Assembly: GCF_016820555.1 (NCBI RefSeq)
Contig: NZ_JADHDW010000020.1
Location: 1 to 33,203, forward strand
Origin: Bacillus sp. REN10
Lineage (GTDB): Bacteria; Bacillota; Bacilli; Bacillales; Domibacillaceae
Direction: 5' to 3'
Length of the DNA: 33,203 bases
Shown here piece after piece: positions 25,632-33,203 of the stretch; the first letter of the stretch is position 1, and every line of letters begins with the position of its first letter. Both the position numbers and the translations under genes were made by a program. Under the pieces are notes generated by a model that was given only the letters and a program-made list of their open reading frames with translations, ran no database searches and was not told the DNA's origin.

Positions 25632-25832
25632 ATGACACGATCACCATTAAAAGCCGGAATCTTTTATTTGTTGCTAGGCGCTTTCTTTACGTACTTAGCC
25701 ATTGAAGATGTCAATTCTGGCGGTTTCGGTTTTTTTACTTATGTACTGATTCTGCTGGCGACAATGGATATTGGTTCAGGCATTCGCTTAGTCTTTATCC
25801 ATTTCCGCTTGAAAAATAGCGTAAAAAAATAA
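25632..25832 (+). CDS. ydiK: small membrane protein YdiK (DUF4305)
   Basis: A 66-residue protein with two hydrophobic helices (about residues 7-23 and 30-55). Position right after ydiL and the N-terminal pattern R-S-P-L-K-A-G-I-F-Y identify it as YdiK. Function is unknown. The start at 25632 has GGAGG seven bases upstream; the frame is open for 14 more codons inside the end of ydiL but lacks a ribosome binding site there. It is probably co-transcribed with ydiL and ends at a shared terminator. Confidence 0.88.
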   Translation: MTRSPLKAGIFYLLLGAFFTYLAIEDVNSGGFGFFTYVLILLATMDIGSGIRLVFIHFRLKNSVKK

Positions 25833-25890
25833 GGCTGTTCCATAAAGGGATGCGCCTCCTTCTAGGAGGGCTCGCCTCTTGGACAGCCTT
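25831..25890. terminator. bidirectional terminator between ydiK and tatC
   Basis: A long stem (25831-25842 with 25880-25890, one bulge) encloses a second hairpin CCTCC/GGAGG near 25855-25869. A-rich and T-rich runs flank it on both sides, so it can serve both convergent genes. Confidence 0.8.
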
Positions 25891-25891
25891 T

Positions 25892-26644
25892 TTATTCATG
25901 TTCTGCATTTTGTGCTTCAATTTCTGCAGCAATAGCCTTCTTATAGCCAATTTTCGAAATCCAAATACTAATCTCATAAAGAATCAGTAAAGGAACCGTC
26001 ACCATCATATGGGACATAATGTCCGGTGGCGTAATCAATGCAGCAATCACAAGTAGCACAAAATAAGCATAGCGGCGAATCTGCGCTAAAAACATCGGTG
26101 TAATGATGCCTAGTCTTGTTAGGAATAAAGTGACGACAGGCAATTGAAACAGAAAACCAAATGGAATCGTAATTTGAAACAAAAATTGAAAATACTCATT
26201 AATCCCAATCACTTGCTCAATATTTAATTTCCCTGATAGATTCATCATGAAATGAATAATATATGGAAATAAAATAAAGTAAGAAAATGAAAGACCTCCT
26301 AAAAAAAGCAACACAGATACAGGAATGTAACTGAGTGTAGCCTTTCTCTCTTTCTCTAATAAGCCGGGACTGACAAATGCCCAAAGTTGAAAGAGGATCA
26401 TCGGTGACGTCATAATAATGGCCAGCACAAAAGCCATTTGAAAATAAATCTTCAACGGGTCTGTTACCCGAAAAGCGTTCATCGTTAATTCCTTCGCCTC
26501 ATCGGCGTGCTGTAAATAACGAATAATTGGTTCTGCCAAAAAGAGACTGGCGATCATAGCAAAGAAGAAGAAAACGACTATTATGATGAGCCGTTTTCTT
26601 AATTCACCAATGTGTTCATATATCGTCATGTCTTGTCGACTCAT
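25892..26644 (-). CDS. tatC: Sec-independent translocase subunit TatC
   Basis: A 250-residue polytopic membrane protein, the receptor for twin-arginine signal peptides. Six hydrophobic helices are visible. Conserved features include H-I-G-E-L-R-K-R-L near the N-terminus, F-x-x-x-Y-F-x-F in the middle and the L-T-P-P-D loop near 210. Together with the neighbouring tatA gene it forms a minimal Tat translocase, as in the TatAy-TatCy pair of B. subtilis. The start has AAGGATG nine bases upstream and lies 16 bp behind tatA, so the two are co-transcribed. Confidence 0.97.
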   Translation of the reverse strand: MSRQDMTIYEHIGELRKRLIIIVVFFFFAMIASLFLAEPIIRYLQHADEAKELTMNAFRVTDPLKIYFQMAFVLAIIMTSPMILFQLWAFVSPGLLEKERKATLSYIPVSVLLFLGGLSFSYFILFPYIIHFMMNLSGKLNIEQVIGINEYFQFLFQITIPFGFLFQLPVVTLFLTRLGIITPMFLAQIRRYAYFVLLVIAALITPPDIMSHMMVTVPLLILYEISIWISKIGYKKAIAAEIEAQNAEHE

Positions 26645-26660
26645 TGTTATTCATCCTTCA

Positions 26661-26843
26661 TTACTGGGGATCTTTTTTATCAGCTGGCTTGTCCTCATCA
26701 TCTGCCAGCCCTTTTGTCGCGTTTTTAAATTCTTTTAATGTATCTCCCGCTGCGCGTCCAAGTTCAGGAAGCTTCTTCGGTCCGAAAATCAATAATGCTG
26801 CAATAGCTATAATTATTAAACTACCTATACCTACTGTTGGCAT
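26661..26843 (-). CDS. tatA: Sec-independent translocase subunit TatA
   Basis: A 60-residue protein with one N-terminal helix (residues 4-22), the hinge [10 protein letters not shown] and an amphipathic helix, then a charged tail. It forms the variable pore of the Tat system. The start at 26843 has AAGGAGGTG eight bases upstream; a GTG three codons earlier is too close to that site. It precedes tatC and follows rex on the same strand. Confidence 0.96.
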   Translation of the reverse strand: MPTVGIGSLIIIAIAALLIFGPKKLPELGRAAGDTLKEFKNATKGLADDEDKPADKKDPQ

Positions 26844-26892
26844 TTGTGCCACACCTCCTTCCCTTCATCATAACCCATTTTTCGTCATATTT

Positions 26893-27552
26893 CTATTGTG
26901 ACTTTTCTTCTGCAGCTTCCGGATAATTCTTTAAAAAATAAACTAATGATTGTAATTCGACAGCAAGGTCAATGTGATGTACACGAATGGATGGCGGAAC
27001 CGTTAATCGCGCCGGTGTGAAATTCAATAGTCCTTTAATATCAGAAGCAGCAAGCCGATCGGTAATGCTTTGGGCAAACTGGGATGGCACAGTCAAAATG
27101 GCAACTTGCACAGCTTCTTCTTTCAATTTTTTCTCTAAATCATCTAAATGATAAATGGGGACATCGCCGATCACCGTCCCTACTTTATTCGGATCGACAT
27201 CGAAGGCCATTTGGATTTTTGTATTATTATTTTTCATAAAATTATAATTCAAAAAAGCGGTACCTAAATTCCCAACGCCAATCAAGGCTACATTAGTCAC
27301 TTCATCTTGGTCTAAAGTTTTTCGAAAGAAAGAAAGCAAATAGCCTACGTTGTAGCCATACCCTTTTTTTCCGAGTGCTCCAAAGTAAGAAAAGTCCCGG
27401 CGAATTGTGGCCGAATCCACTTTAACAGCTTCGCTTAACTCTGCTGAAGAGACTCTTTGCTTGCCAGAAGCATGTAGATTTTGAATAAAGCGATAATACA
27501 ACGGCAGACGTTTCGCTGTTGCCTGCGGAATTTTCATAGAATCCTGATTCAT
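26893..27552 (-). CDS. rex: redox-sensing transcriptional repressor Rex
   Basis: A 219-residue repressor that senses the NADH/NAD+ ratio and controls fermentation and respiration genes. The N-terminal winged helix (about residues 8-75, with [14 protein letters not shown]) binds DNA. The Rossmann domain begins with G-V-G-N-L-G near residue 93 and ends with a domain-swapped C-terminal helix. The start has GGGGG nine bases upstream. It is followed 49 bp later by tatA on the same strand and is divergent from ydiF. In B. subtilis moaC lies between ydiF and rex; that gene is missing here. Confidence 0.97.
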   Translation of the reverse strand: MNQDSMKIPQATAKRLPLYYRFIQNLHASGKQRVSSAELSEAVKVDSATIRRDFSYFGALGKKGYGYNVGYLLSFFRKTLDQDEVTNVALIGVGNLGTAFLNYNFMKNNNTKIQMAFDVDPNKVGTVIGDVPIYHLDDLEKKLKEEAVQVAILTVPSQFAQSITDRLAASDIKGLLNFTPARLTVPPSIRVHHIDLAVELQSLVYFLKNYPEAAEEKSQ

Positions 27553-27654
27553 TTATCATACCCCCACAACTACAACTAACTTGTTTGTTAACGCTTCCAC
27601 CTTTTTTCCCTTACGTGTTATCATACAATAATTTACGTTTTTTGTCTTATACCT

Positions 27655-27672
27655 TTGTCTACCTTTTCACAA
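27655..27672. promoter_or_regulatory. Rex-like operator between rex and ydiF
   Basis: TTGTCTACCTTTTCACAA fits the Rex pattern TTGTGAA-N4-TTCACAA with 12 of 14 positions. It lies 73 bp before the ydiF start and about 100 bp before rex. It may control one or both genes. Confidence 0.5.
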
Positions 27673-27744
27673 TTAGGAGAAGCCAACTGAAGAACATTGC
27701 TCCTATTAGTAGAATGGGATACACTGAAAACAGAGGTGAAAAAG

Positions 27745-29667
27745 ATGATTTTGTTACAAGTTCAACAGCTGTCAAAGTACTTTGGTGCTGAGCTGATACT
27801 GTCAAATATAAAATTAGAAGTACAAACAAAAGATCGAATCGCCCTTGTTGGCAGAAACGGAGCAGGGAAATCAACTCTTTTAAAAATAATTGCCGGACAG
27901 CTTTCCTATGATTCTGGAGAAATCATGAAGCCAAAGGATGTCACGATCGGTTATTTAGCACAAAATACCGGCTTAGAATCGGACCTGTCCATTTGGGAAG
28001 AAATGCTGTCTGTATTTGATCACCTGCAAGAAATGGAACAGTCTATTCGCCGTCTTGAACTGCAAATGTCGAATCCTGATGTATATGAAAATGAAGCCAT
28101 GTACCACAAGATAATGGGCGAATATGATCTGTTGCAAAATAAATTTAAAGAATTAGGCGGCTATCAGTTCGAAGCAGATATCCGTTCGGTTTTGCACGGG
28201 CTAAACTTCCAAGACTTCGATTACTCAACAAAAATATCCACATTAAGCGGTGGACAAAAAACACGGCTCGCTTTAGGAAAACTATTATTAACGAAGCCGG
28301 ATATTTTAATACTAGATGAGCCGACAAACCATCTAGATATCCAAACCCTCTCTTGGCTTGAACAATATTTACAAAACTACAGCGGAGCCATTTTGATTGT
28401 TTCTCATGACCGTTATTTTCTTGATAAAGTGGTGACGCAAGTCTATGAAGTATCCCGTCATAAAATCAAGAAATTCCACGGGAACTATAGTAAGTATTTA
28501 GTTCAAAAAGCGGAGCAGTATGAAAAAGAAATGAAAATGTTTGAAAAGCAACAAGAACAGGTGGCCAAGCTTGAAGATTTTATTCAGCGCAATATCGCGC
28601 GGGCATCGACTACGAAACGAGCACAAAGCCGCCGCAAGCAGCTGCAGCGCATGGAATTAATGAGCCGTCCAGATGGGGATGAAAAATCGGCTAACTTTTT
28701 ATTTACGATTGAAAAGCAAAGCGGAAATGAAGTATTAAAAGTCAATGATTTATCGATTGGCTATGAAGAAAGAGCGGTAGCTAATCACTTAACTGCGCTC
28801 ATTGCCAGAGAGGACAGCATCGCGCTCGTTGGACCAAATGGAGCAGGGAAATCAACTCTCTTGAAAACGATCGTCAAAAAACTGCCTGCATTAGCCGGCA
28901 GCTTTACACTTGGAACAAATGTCTCAATTGGCTATTACGACCAGGAACAAGCAGACTTAACATCCAATAAAACGGTCTTAAACGAATTATGGGATGACTA
29001 TCCAGGCATACAAGAAAAAGATATCCGCACCGTGCTTGGTAACTTTCTTTTTTCAGGTGATGATGTATTAAAGCCGGTTTCTACTTTAAGCGGTGGGGAA
29101 AAGGCCCGGCTGGCTCTAGCGAAACTGATGATGCAAAAATCCAATTTCCTCATTCTCGATGAGCCGACAAACCATCTTGATTTAGATAGTAAAGAAGTGC
29201 TAGAAAATGCCTTGATTGATTACCCTGGAACAATTTTGTTTGTATCTCATGACCGTTACTTTATCAATCGCCTAGCCTCTAAAGTCCTCGAGCTTTCTTC
29301 TGAAGGATTAACCGAATACCTCGGAGATTATGATTATTATGTTGCAAAAAAGCTTGAACAAGAGGAGTTAGCTGCGATAGAAGAAGCGGCGGTCTCTCCA
29401 AAAGCCGATAAACCTTCAAGTGAAGGCTCTACTTATTACGCAGATAAAGAACAAAAGAAGCTTGAACGCCAAAAGCGGCGGCGCATCGAAGAAATCGAAC
29501 AGCAAATTGAACAAATTGAAGCAAATATTGCCGAAGCCGAAGAACTATTATGTCAGCCAGAAGTATTTCAAGATCATGAACGGTCTTTTGAACTAAATGA
29601 AGCACTTGAAAAGAACCGATCAGAAGTAGACAAGTTAATGGAAGAGTGGGAGCTTCTTCAAGATTAA
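27745..29667 (+). CDS. ydiF: ABC-F ATPase YdiF
   Basis: A 640-residue soluble protein with two ABC ATPase domains and no membrane segment, the hallmark of ABC-F translation factors that act at the ribosomal E site. Domain 1 has Walker A G-R-N-G-A-G-K-S-T near residue 36, signature L-S-G-G-Q and Walker B I-L-D-E-P-T-N-H-L-D. Domain 2 repeats them (G-P-N-G-A-G-K-S-T near 365, L-S-G-G-E, L-I-L-D-E-P-T-N-H-L-D). The linker (about 240-325) is charged and helical, and the C-terminal 80 residues are a coiled coil. The start at 27745 has AGAGGTG six bases upstream; sixteen upstream codons are open but lack a ribosome binding site. Confidence 0.95.
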   Translation: MILLQVQQLSKYFGAELILSNIKLEVQTKDRIALVGRNGAGKSTLLKIIAGQLSYDSGEIMKPKDVTIGYLAQNTGLESDLSIWEEMLSVFDHLQEMEQSIRRLELQMSNPDVYENEAMYHKIMGEYDLLQNKFKELGGYQFEADIRSVLHGLNFQDFDYSTKISTLSGGQKTRLALGKLLLTKPDILILDEPTNHLDIQTLSWLEQYLQNYSGAILIVSHDRYFLDKVVTQVYEVSRHKIKKFHGNYSKYLVQKAEQYEKEMKMFEKQQEQVAKLEDFIQRNIARASTTKRAQSRRKQLQRMELMSRPDGDEKSANFLFTIEKQSGNEVLKVNDLSIGYEERAVANHLTALIAREDSIALVGPNGAGKSTLLKTIVKKLPALAGSFTLGTNVSIGYYDQEQADLTSNKTVLNELWDDYPGIQEKDIRTVLGNFLFSGDDVLKPVSTLSGGEKARLALAKLMMQKSNFLILDEPTNHLDLDSKEVLENALIDYPGTILFVSHDRYFINRLASKVLELSSEGLTEYLGDYDYYVAKKLEQEELAAIEEAAVSPKADKPSSEGSTYYADKEQKKLERQKRRRIEEIEQQIEQIEANIAEAEELLCQPEVFQDHERSFELNEALEKNRSEVDKLMEEWELLQD

Positions 29668-29673
29668 TGATCG

Positions 29674-29700
29674 ACCGCCGGAGCATCTGTCTCGGGCGGT
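29674..29700 (+). terminator. terminator of ydiF
   Basis: ACCGCC/GGCGGT outer stem (29674-29679 with 29695-29700) with extra inner pairing, followed by TTTTTAT, seven bases after the stop codon. Confidence 0.8.
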
Positions 29701-29714
29701 TTTTATACACAGTC

Positions 29715-29872
29715 TTATCCACATAAAAAACACTTTATTTACAATATCTTAACAAAGTTATCCCTTTTATCCACAAATCCATATGTTTTTATCCACATTA
29801 TTAACAATTCCATATACGTTTACTCAACAGTTTTTCAACAGGATCTATTTGTTTATTCACAACTTATCAACA
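29715..29872 (+). promoter_or_regulatory. DnaA-box cluster
   Basis: Three perfect DnaA boxes TTATCCACA (29715-29723, 29767-29775, 29789-29797) and two one-mismatch boxes (TTATTCACA 29853-29861; TTATCAACA 29864-29872) lie in one orientation within 160 bp. Weaker matches occur at 29735-29743, 29798-29806 and 29832-29840. From memory, B. subtilis also has a DnaA-box cluster between ydiF and ydiE/gcp that helps limit replication initiation. Confidence 0.85.
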
Positions 29873-29888
29873 TATTGTGAACAACAAA

Positions 29889-29912
29889 AGCTGCCCTTTT
29901 CATAGGACAGCT
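29889..29912 (-). terminator. terminator of the tsaE-tsaD operon
   Basis: An 8-bp stem with one wobble (29889-29896 with 29905-29912) is followed on the minus strand by TTTTGTTG, a few bases after the tsaD stop codon. Confidence 0.8.
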
Positions 29913-29917
29913 GATAC

Positions 29918-30937
29918 TTAAAATTGCTCAAGATCTAACCCTGGGTAACCATTCATCGTGAAGTCGTCTCTTTTTCCTTGCTCAAATAACACCGTACCAG
30001 CAGCGGCAATCATCGCCGCATTATCTGTGCAAAGACTAAGTGGAGGAATGATTAATTCAACCTCTGGCCAAGCAGCAAATTGCTCTTCTAAAGCCTTTCT
30101 CAATCCTTTATTGGCTGCCACTCCTCCTGCTAAAAGCACTTGTTTCACATTAAACTCTTTTGCCGCCCGTACCGTTTTGGCGACTAGCACCTCAACTACG
30201 CTTGCTTGAAAGCTTGCTGCGATATCTTCAGGCTTCAATTGTTCCCCGCGTTGCTCGGCATTATGCAACGTATTAATGACAGCTGATTTCAACCCACTAA
30301 AGCTAAAATCATAACAATCTTCTTCAAGCCAAGCTCTCGGAAAATCAATGGATGCTTCTCCTTCTGTCGCCATACGATCAATATGAGGACCACCTGGATA
30401 CGGGAGATTCAATGTGCGTGCTACTTTATCATACGCTTCGCCAGCTGCATCATCGCGCGTTTCTCCGATGACTTCAAACTCTCCATGCTCCTTCATGAAA
30501 ACAAGCTCTGTGTGACCGCCTGAAACAACGAGAGACAATAGCGGGAAAGTCATTTCTGCCACTATTCGATTGGCATAAATATGACCGGCGATATGATGCA
30601 CTCCCACAAGCGGAAGGCTATGAGCAAAAGCTAAAGCCTTGGCCGCATTCACCCCTATTAAAAGCGAACCTACTAAGCCAGGACCTTTTGTCACAGCAAT
30701 CGCATCCAGCTCTTTAAATGTCATGTTTGCTTGCGCTAATGTTTCTTCAATCACAATCGTTATTTCTTCCACATGATGACGGGAAGCCACTTCAGGCACC
30801 ACTCCACCGAAGCGTTTATGACTCTCAATTTGCGAAGAAACAACATTGGCTACAATTTCTCTGCCGTTTTTTACAATAGCTGCGGCTGTTTCGTCACAGC
30901 TTGTCTCTATTCCTAATATATACGTGTCTTTTTTCAT
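29918..30937 (-). CDS. tsaD: tRNA N6-adenosine threonylcarbamoyltransferase TsaD
   Basis: A 339-residue enzyme that transfers the threonylcarbamoyl group to A37 of ANN-decoding tRNAs (t6A), with TsaB and TsaE. The metal-binding H-H-I-A-G-H segment lies near residue 110, the ATP-binding G-I-E-T-S-C-D-E-T at the N-terminus, and S-G-G-H-T-E and A-G-G-V-A-A-N further on. The start at 30937 overlaps the rimI stop (TGATG); an ATG one codon earlier is possible, and GTGAGG serves as ribosome binding site. It is the last gene of the tsaE-tsaB-rimI-tsaD operon. Confidence 0.96.
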   Translation of the reverse strand: MKKDTYILGIETSCDETAAAIVKNGREIVANVVSSQIESHKRFGGVVPEVASRHHVEEITIVIEETLAQANMTFKELDAIAVTKGPGLVGSLLIGVNAAKALAFAHSLPLVGVHHIAGHIYANRIVAEMTFPLLSLVVSGGHTELVFMKEHGEFEVIGETRDDAAGEAYDKVARTLNLPYPGGPHIDRMATEGEASIDFPRAWLEEDCYDFSFSGLKSAVINTLHNAEQRGEQLKPEDIAASFQASVVEVLVAKTVRAAKEFNVKQVLLAGGVAANKGLRKALEEQFAAWPEVELIIPPLSLCTDNAAMIAAAGTVLFEQGKRDDFTMNGYPGLDLEQF

Positions 30938-31383
30938 CATAACCTCACCCACATTACTAATGCATCTTCCTGATTGTCGGAATAATAATTTTTGCGAATC
31001 CCACCTGGCTGAAATCCAAGCTTTTTATATAAATTTTGCGCAGGTGTATTGCTCACCCTTACCTCTAAGGTCATCACTGCAGCTCCTTTCGCCTTCGCTG
31101 CTTTCATAACATGCACAAGAAGCTTTTCACCAAAACCATTCCCTCTATAGGACGGTAAGATCGCAATATTCGTAATTTGTGATTCATCTAGTACAAGCCA
31201 CATGCCGCAATAACCTATTAACTGCCCCTCTGATTCCGCAACATGATACAAGGCGAACAGATTATTGTCCATTTCTTTATAAAAGGATTCCTTTGTCCAA
31301 GGAACGGTAAAACTGTTTTTTTCAATTTCATATACTTGTTCAACATCATCAATGGTCATTTCGCGAACAGCAATATCAACCAT
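30937..31383 (-). CDS. rimI: ribosomal protein S18-alanine N-acetyltransferase RimI
   Basis: A 148-residue GNAT acetyltransferase. The acetyl-CoA-binding motif A is visible as [14 protein letters not shown] near residues 73-86, and N-x-x-A-x-x-L-Y-K-K-L-G-F follows near 115, a typical C-terminal signature. It acetylates the N-terminus of ribosomal protein S18 in Escherichia coli; the role in Bacillus is less clear. The start at 31383 lies inside the end of tsaB (8-bp overlap); the longer frame upstream is only the end of tsaB in another frame. Co-transcribed with tsaB and tsaD. Confidence 0.92.
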   Translation of the reverse strand: MVDIAVREMTIDDVEQVYEIEKNSFTVPWTKESFYKEMDNNLFALYHVAESEGQLIGYCGMWLVLDESQITNIAILPSYRGNGFGEKLLVHVMKAAKAKGAAVMTLEVRVSNTPAQNLYKKLGFQPGGIRKNYYSDNQEDALVMWVRL

Positions 31384-32086
31384 GACGGCTTTCCGCTCCT
31401 TGCTGCGCCTCGATCCATTTTGCTTCCGCTTCGGCGAGGCGAATATAGTTTGGCACAAATGAATGCAATTCTTCAGCTGGTGCGGTTAAACCGAGGCGGC
31501 CTAAGTCAGAAGGTCTCGGTGAATGGACACTTGCTTCTCCGATCATCGCTTTTTCACCTAATACTTCTATAATCATTTCTTTATGAAGAAGAACGTCTTT
31601 ACCTGTAAATAAAACAGGGCGATCTAGTGCCTTCAGCTCCTTGCACCAATCTTCAAGTAATAGATTTCGATCCTCTTTCACAGTGATCAGCTCTCCATTC
31701 TCAAATTGGTATAGCCCAGTATATACTCTGCCTCTTCTTGCATCAAAAATAGGACTAATATAATTAGGAAAATATTTTGCAGAAGCAGCAACCGTCGCCA
31801 GACTAGATACGCCTGATAACGGAATTTGCAAAGACCAAGCCAATGTCTTAGCAATCGTTACCCCAATGCGAACACCCGTATAAGAACCTGGTCCTTTCGC
31901 CACAACAATTTTCCCAAGCTCTGATGGCTGTACTTCACATTCTTTTAACAATGCATCAATGGCTGGCATCGCCCGCAATGAATGATTTTTCTGTAAATCG
32001 GTTATATATTCCCCGATTAATTTCTCTCCATCTAAAAGCGCTACGCCAAGCGTATATGTAGATGTATCAATCGCTAATACCTTCAT
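31376..32086 (-). CDS. tsaB: t6A synthesis scaffold protein TsaB
   Basis: A 236-residue protein related to TsaD but lacking its active metal site. The N-terminal L-A-I-D-T-S-T segment and the K-G-P-G-S-Y-T-G-V-R-I-G segment near residue 63 are diagnostic. It forms a dimer with TsaD and recruits TsaE for tRNA t6A formation. The ATG overlaps the tsaE stop by four bases (ATGA), and its stop overlaps rimI, which shows tight translational coupling. Confidence 0.95.
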   Translation of the reverse strand: MKVLAIDTSTYTLGVALLDGEKLIGEYITDLQKNHSLRAMPAIDALLKECEVQPSELGKIVVAKGPGSYTGVRIGVTIAKTLAWSLQIPLSGVSSLATVAASAKYFPNYISPIFDARRGRVYTGLYQFENGELITVKEDRNLLLEDWCKELKALDRPVLFTGKDVLLHKEMIIEVLGEKAMIGEASVHSPRPSDLGRLGLTAPAEELHSFVPNYIRLAEAEAKWIEAQQGAESRHG

Positions 32087-32538
32087 CCTAAAATCTCCTT
32101 ACAAATTGATTCATACCTTGTTCCGACAGGTGTTAATTCTATTTTTCGCTGGTCATTCCCTTGATGTAAGAGAGACAGCTTTAAATATTCACTAGGGAGT
32201 TGTCCTTCAATTAAATGGGCCCATTCTACAACTGTGACACCTTCTCCATAAAAATATTCATCAAACCCAAGATCCTCTTCTTCATCTTGAACTCGGTATA
32301 CATCCATATGATAAAGCGGCAGCCTACCCATATATTCTTTAATAATTGTAAATGTTGGGCTATTGACTGTTCGTTTCACTCCAAGGCCTTTTGCTAGTCC
32401 CTTCGTGAACGTCGTCTTCCCTGCCCCTAAATCACCTTCAAGCAAAATCACATCTTTCGGTTGCAGTACCTGTGCCAGTCTTTCTGCAAAAGCTTGTGTC
32501 TCCTCTGCACTAGATGTGAAAAAAGCTATTGTACTCAT
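32083..32538 (-). CDS. tsaE: t6A synthesis ATPase TsaE
   Basis: A 151-residue P-loop ATPase. Walker A is G-D-L-G-A-G-K-T-T near residue 35, followed by S-P-T-F-T and the H-M-D-V-Y-R segment near 85. It regenerates the TsaB-TsaD complex during tRNA t6A synthesis. The start at 32538 has AAAGGGAG eight bases upstream; an ATG seven codons earlier lies before that site. It is the first gene of the operon. In B. subtilis thiL precedes it; here the rRNA/tRNA cluster is directly upstream. Confidence 0.95.
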   Translation of the reverse strand: MSTIAFFTSSAEETQAFAERLAQVLQPKDVILLEGDLGAGKTTFTKGLAKGLGVKRTVNSPTFTIIKEYMGRLPLYHMDVYRVQDEEEDLGFDEYFYGEGVTVVEWAHLIEGQLPSEYLKLSLLHQGNDQRKIELTPVGTRYESICKEILG

Positions 32539-32591
32539 ATTTCGTCTCCCTTTATTCATTATTGAACCACCGAAGCTTTAATCGTAAAAAA

Positions 32592-32618
32592 ACCTTAGGA
32601 TTGATTGCATCCTAAGGT
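32592..32618 (-). terminator. second terminator hairpin between tRNA-Asp and tsaE
   Basis: A perfect 10-bp stem (32592-32601 with 32609-32618) is followed on the minus strand by TTTTTTT. It lies 53 bp before the tsaE start, so it could end rrn transcription or act as an attenuator for tsaE. Confidence 0.75.
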
Positions 32619-32658
32619 AGTTTATTTTAGTATATCCTAAATAAGTATATAAAAAAAG

Positions 32659-32681
32659 AAAACGAAAGTCATTTTCGTTTT
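32659..32681 (-). terminator. terminator of the rRNA/tRNA operon
   Basis: A 9-bp stem (32659-32667 with 32673-32681) is followed on the minus strand by CTTTTTTTA, 22 bp after the tRNA-Asp gene. Confidence 0.75.
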
Positions 32682-32702
32682 GTTTGTTCGAAATTATTTA
32701 AA

Positions 32703-32779
32703 TGGCGGTCCGGACGGGACTCGAACCCGCGACCTCCTGCGTGACAGGCAGGCATTCTAACCAACTGAACTACCGGACC
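32703..32779 (-). tRNA. tRNA-Asp (anticodon GTC)
   Basis: A full cloverleaf is present: acceptor stem GGTCCGG/CCGGACC, D-loop G-G, anticodon loop CTGTCAC with GTC, and T-loop GTTCGAGTC. The 3' CCA is encoded (complement of 32703-32705). It is the last gene of the rrn-linked tRNA cluster. Confidence 0.96.
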
Positions 32780-32784
32780 ATTTA

Positions 32785-32858
<74 letters not shown>

Positions 32859-32959
32859 ACGATGTGAATAAAACTTAGTATATTTCATGTCCGAGCAAAT
32901 GACCGTCTCGATTTCAAAAAGCTAATTCAGACGTGGTCTACTCCAAAATGATACAAATC

Positions 32960-33076
<117 letters not shown>

Positions 33077-33203
33077 TATGAAGTTTGAAAGAATTGTTCT
33101 TTCAAAACTGGATAATAAGTATTGTAACCTTGCAAATCGCCTATTATGGTGTGTTCATTCTAGCTCCGGCTCCTAGACATTCGAGTCAAATAACCTGTCG
33201 CTT
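33077..33203 (-). other. 23S-5S internal transcribed spacer
   Basis: The stretch between 5S rRNA and the right edge has no gene and no 23S 3' end. It contains a perfect 10-bp stem (33084-33093 with 33097-33106), probably an rRNA processing hairpin next to the mature 5S 5' end. Confidence 0.7.

Overview
The window is chromosomal DNA from a low-GC Gram-positive bacterium of the family Bacillaceae. The right half carries, in Bacillus subtilis order, a 5S rRNA/tRNA cluster, tsaE-tsaB-rimI-tsaD (ydiB-ydiE), the ABC-F gene ydiF, rex, tatA/tatC, ydiK, ydiL and groES-groEL with a perfect CIRCE operator. Two genes known from the B. subtilis arrangement are absent: thiL before tsaE, and moaC between ydiF and rex.

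Left region (1-14300) is ordinary accessory chromosome. It holds a LexA-type promoter firing off the left edge, a decayed comQ-like gene, a membrane metallophosphoesterase, small membrane proteins, a lipoprotein, a large membrane protein, a PuuP-like amine permease, an MBL-fold hydrolase, a TetR/ABC-2 permease pair with two matching palindromic operators, a D,D-carboxypeptidase, a His-rich YmaF protein, an MFS exporter and a strongly structured intergenic block. At 14342-15871 lies a complete cholesterol-dependent cytolysin (thiol-activated toxin) with signal peptide, undecapeptide and Thr-Leu motif.

The most striking structure is a 6.08-kb integrative element in the 3' end of groEL. The last 122 bp of groEL (22671-22792) recur base-for-base at 16588-16709, next to an 18-bp terminator that was probably the original groEL terminator. 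Between the copies all genes lie on the minus strand: a tyrosine integrase directly behind groEL, an IS3-family insertion whose orfB has a nonsense codon, a cupin protein, a serine recombinase and an unrecognised 421-residue protein. The incoming copy keeps GroEL intact. The element also supplies a terminator hairpin after groEL that overlaps the integrase ribosome binding site, so integrase expression may depend on read-through from the heat-shock operon.

Other regulatory signals include a cluster of DnaA boxes between ydiF and tsaD, a Rex-like operator in the rex/ydiF intergenic region, and a possible three-part recombination site upstream of the serine recombinase. All assignments come from reading sequence and remembered family features; no database search was done.
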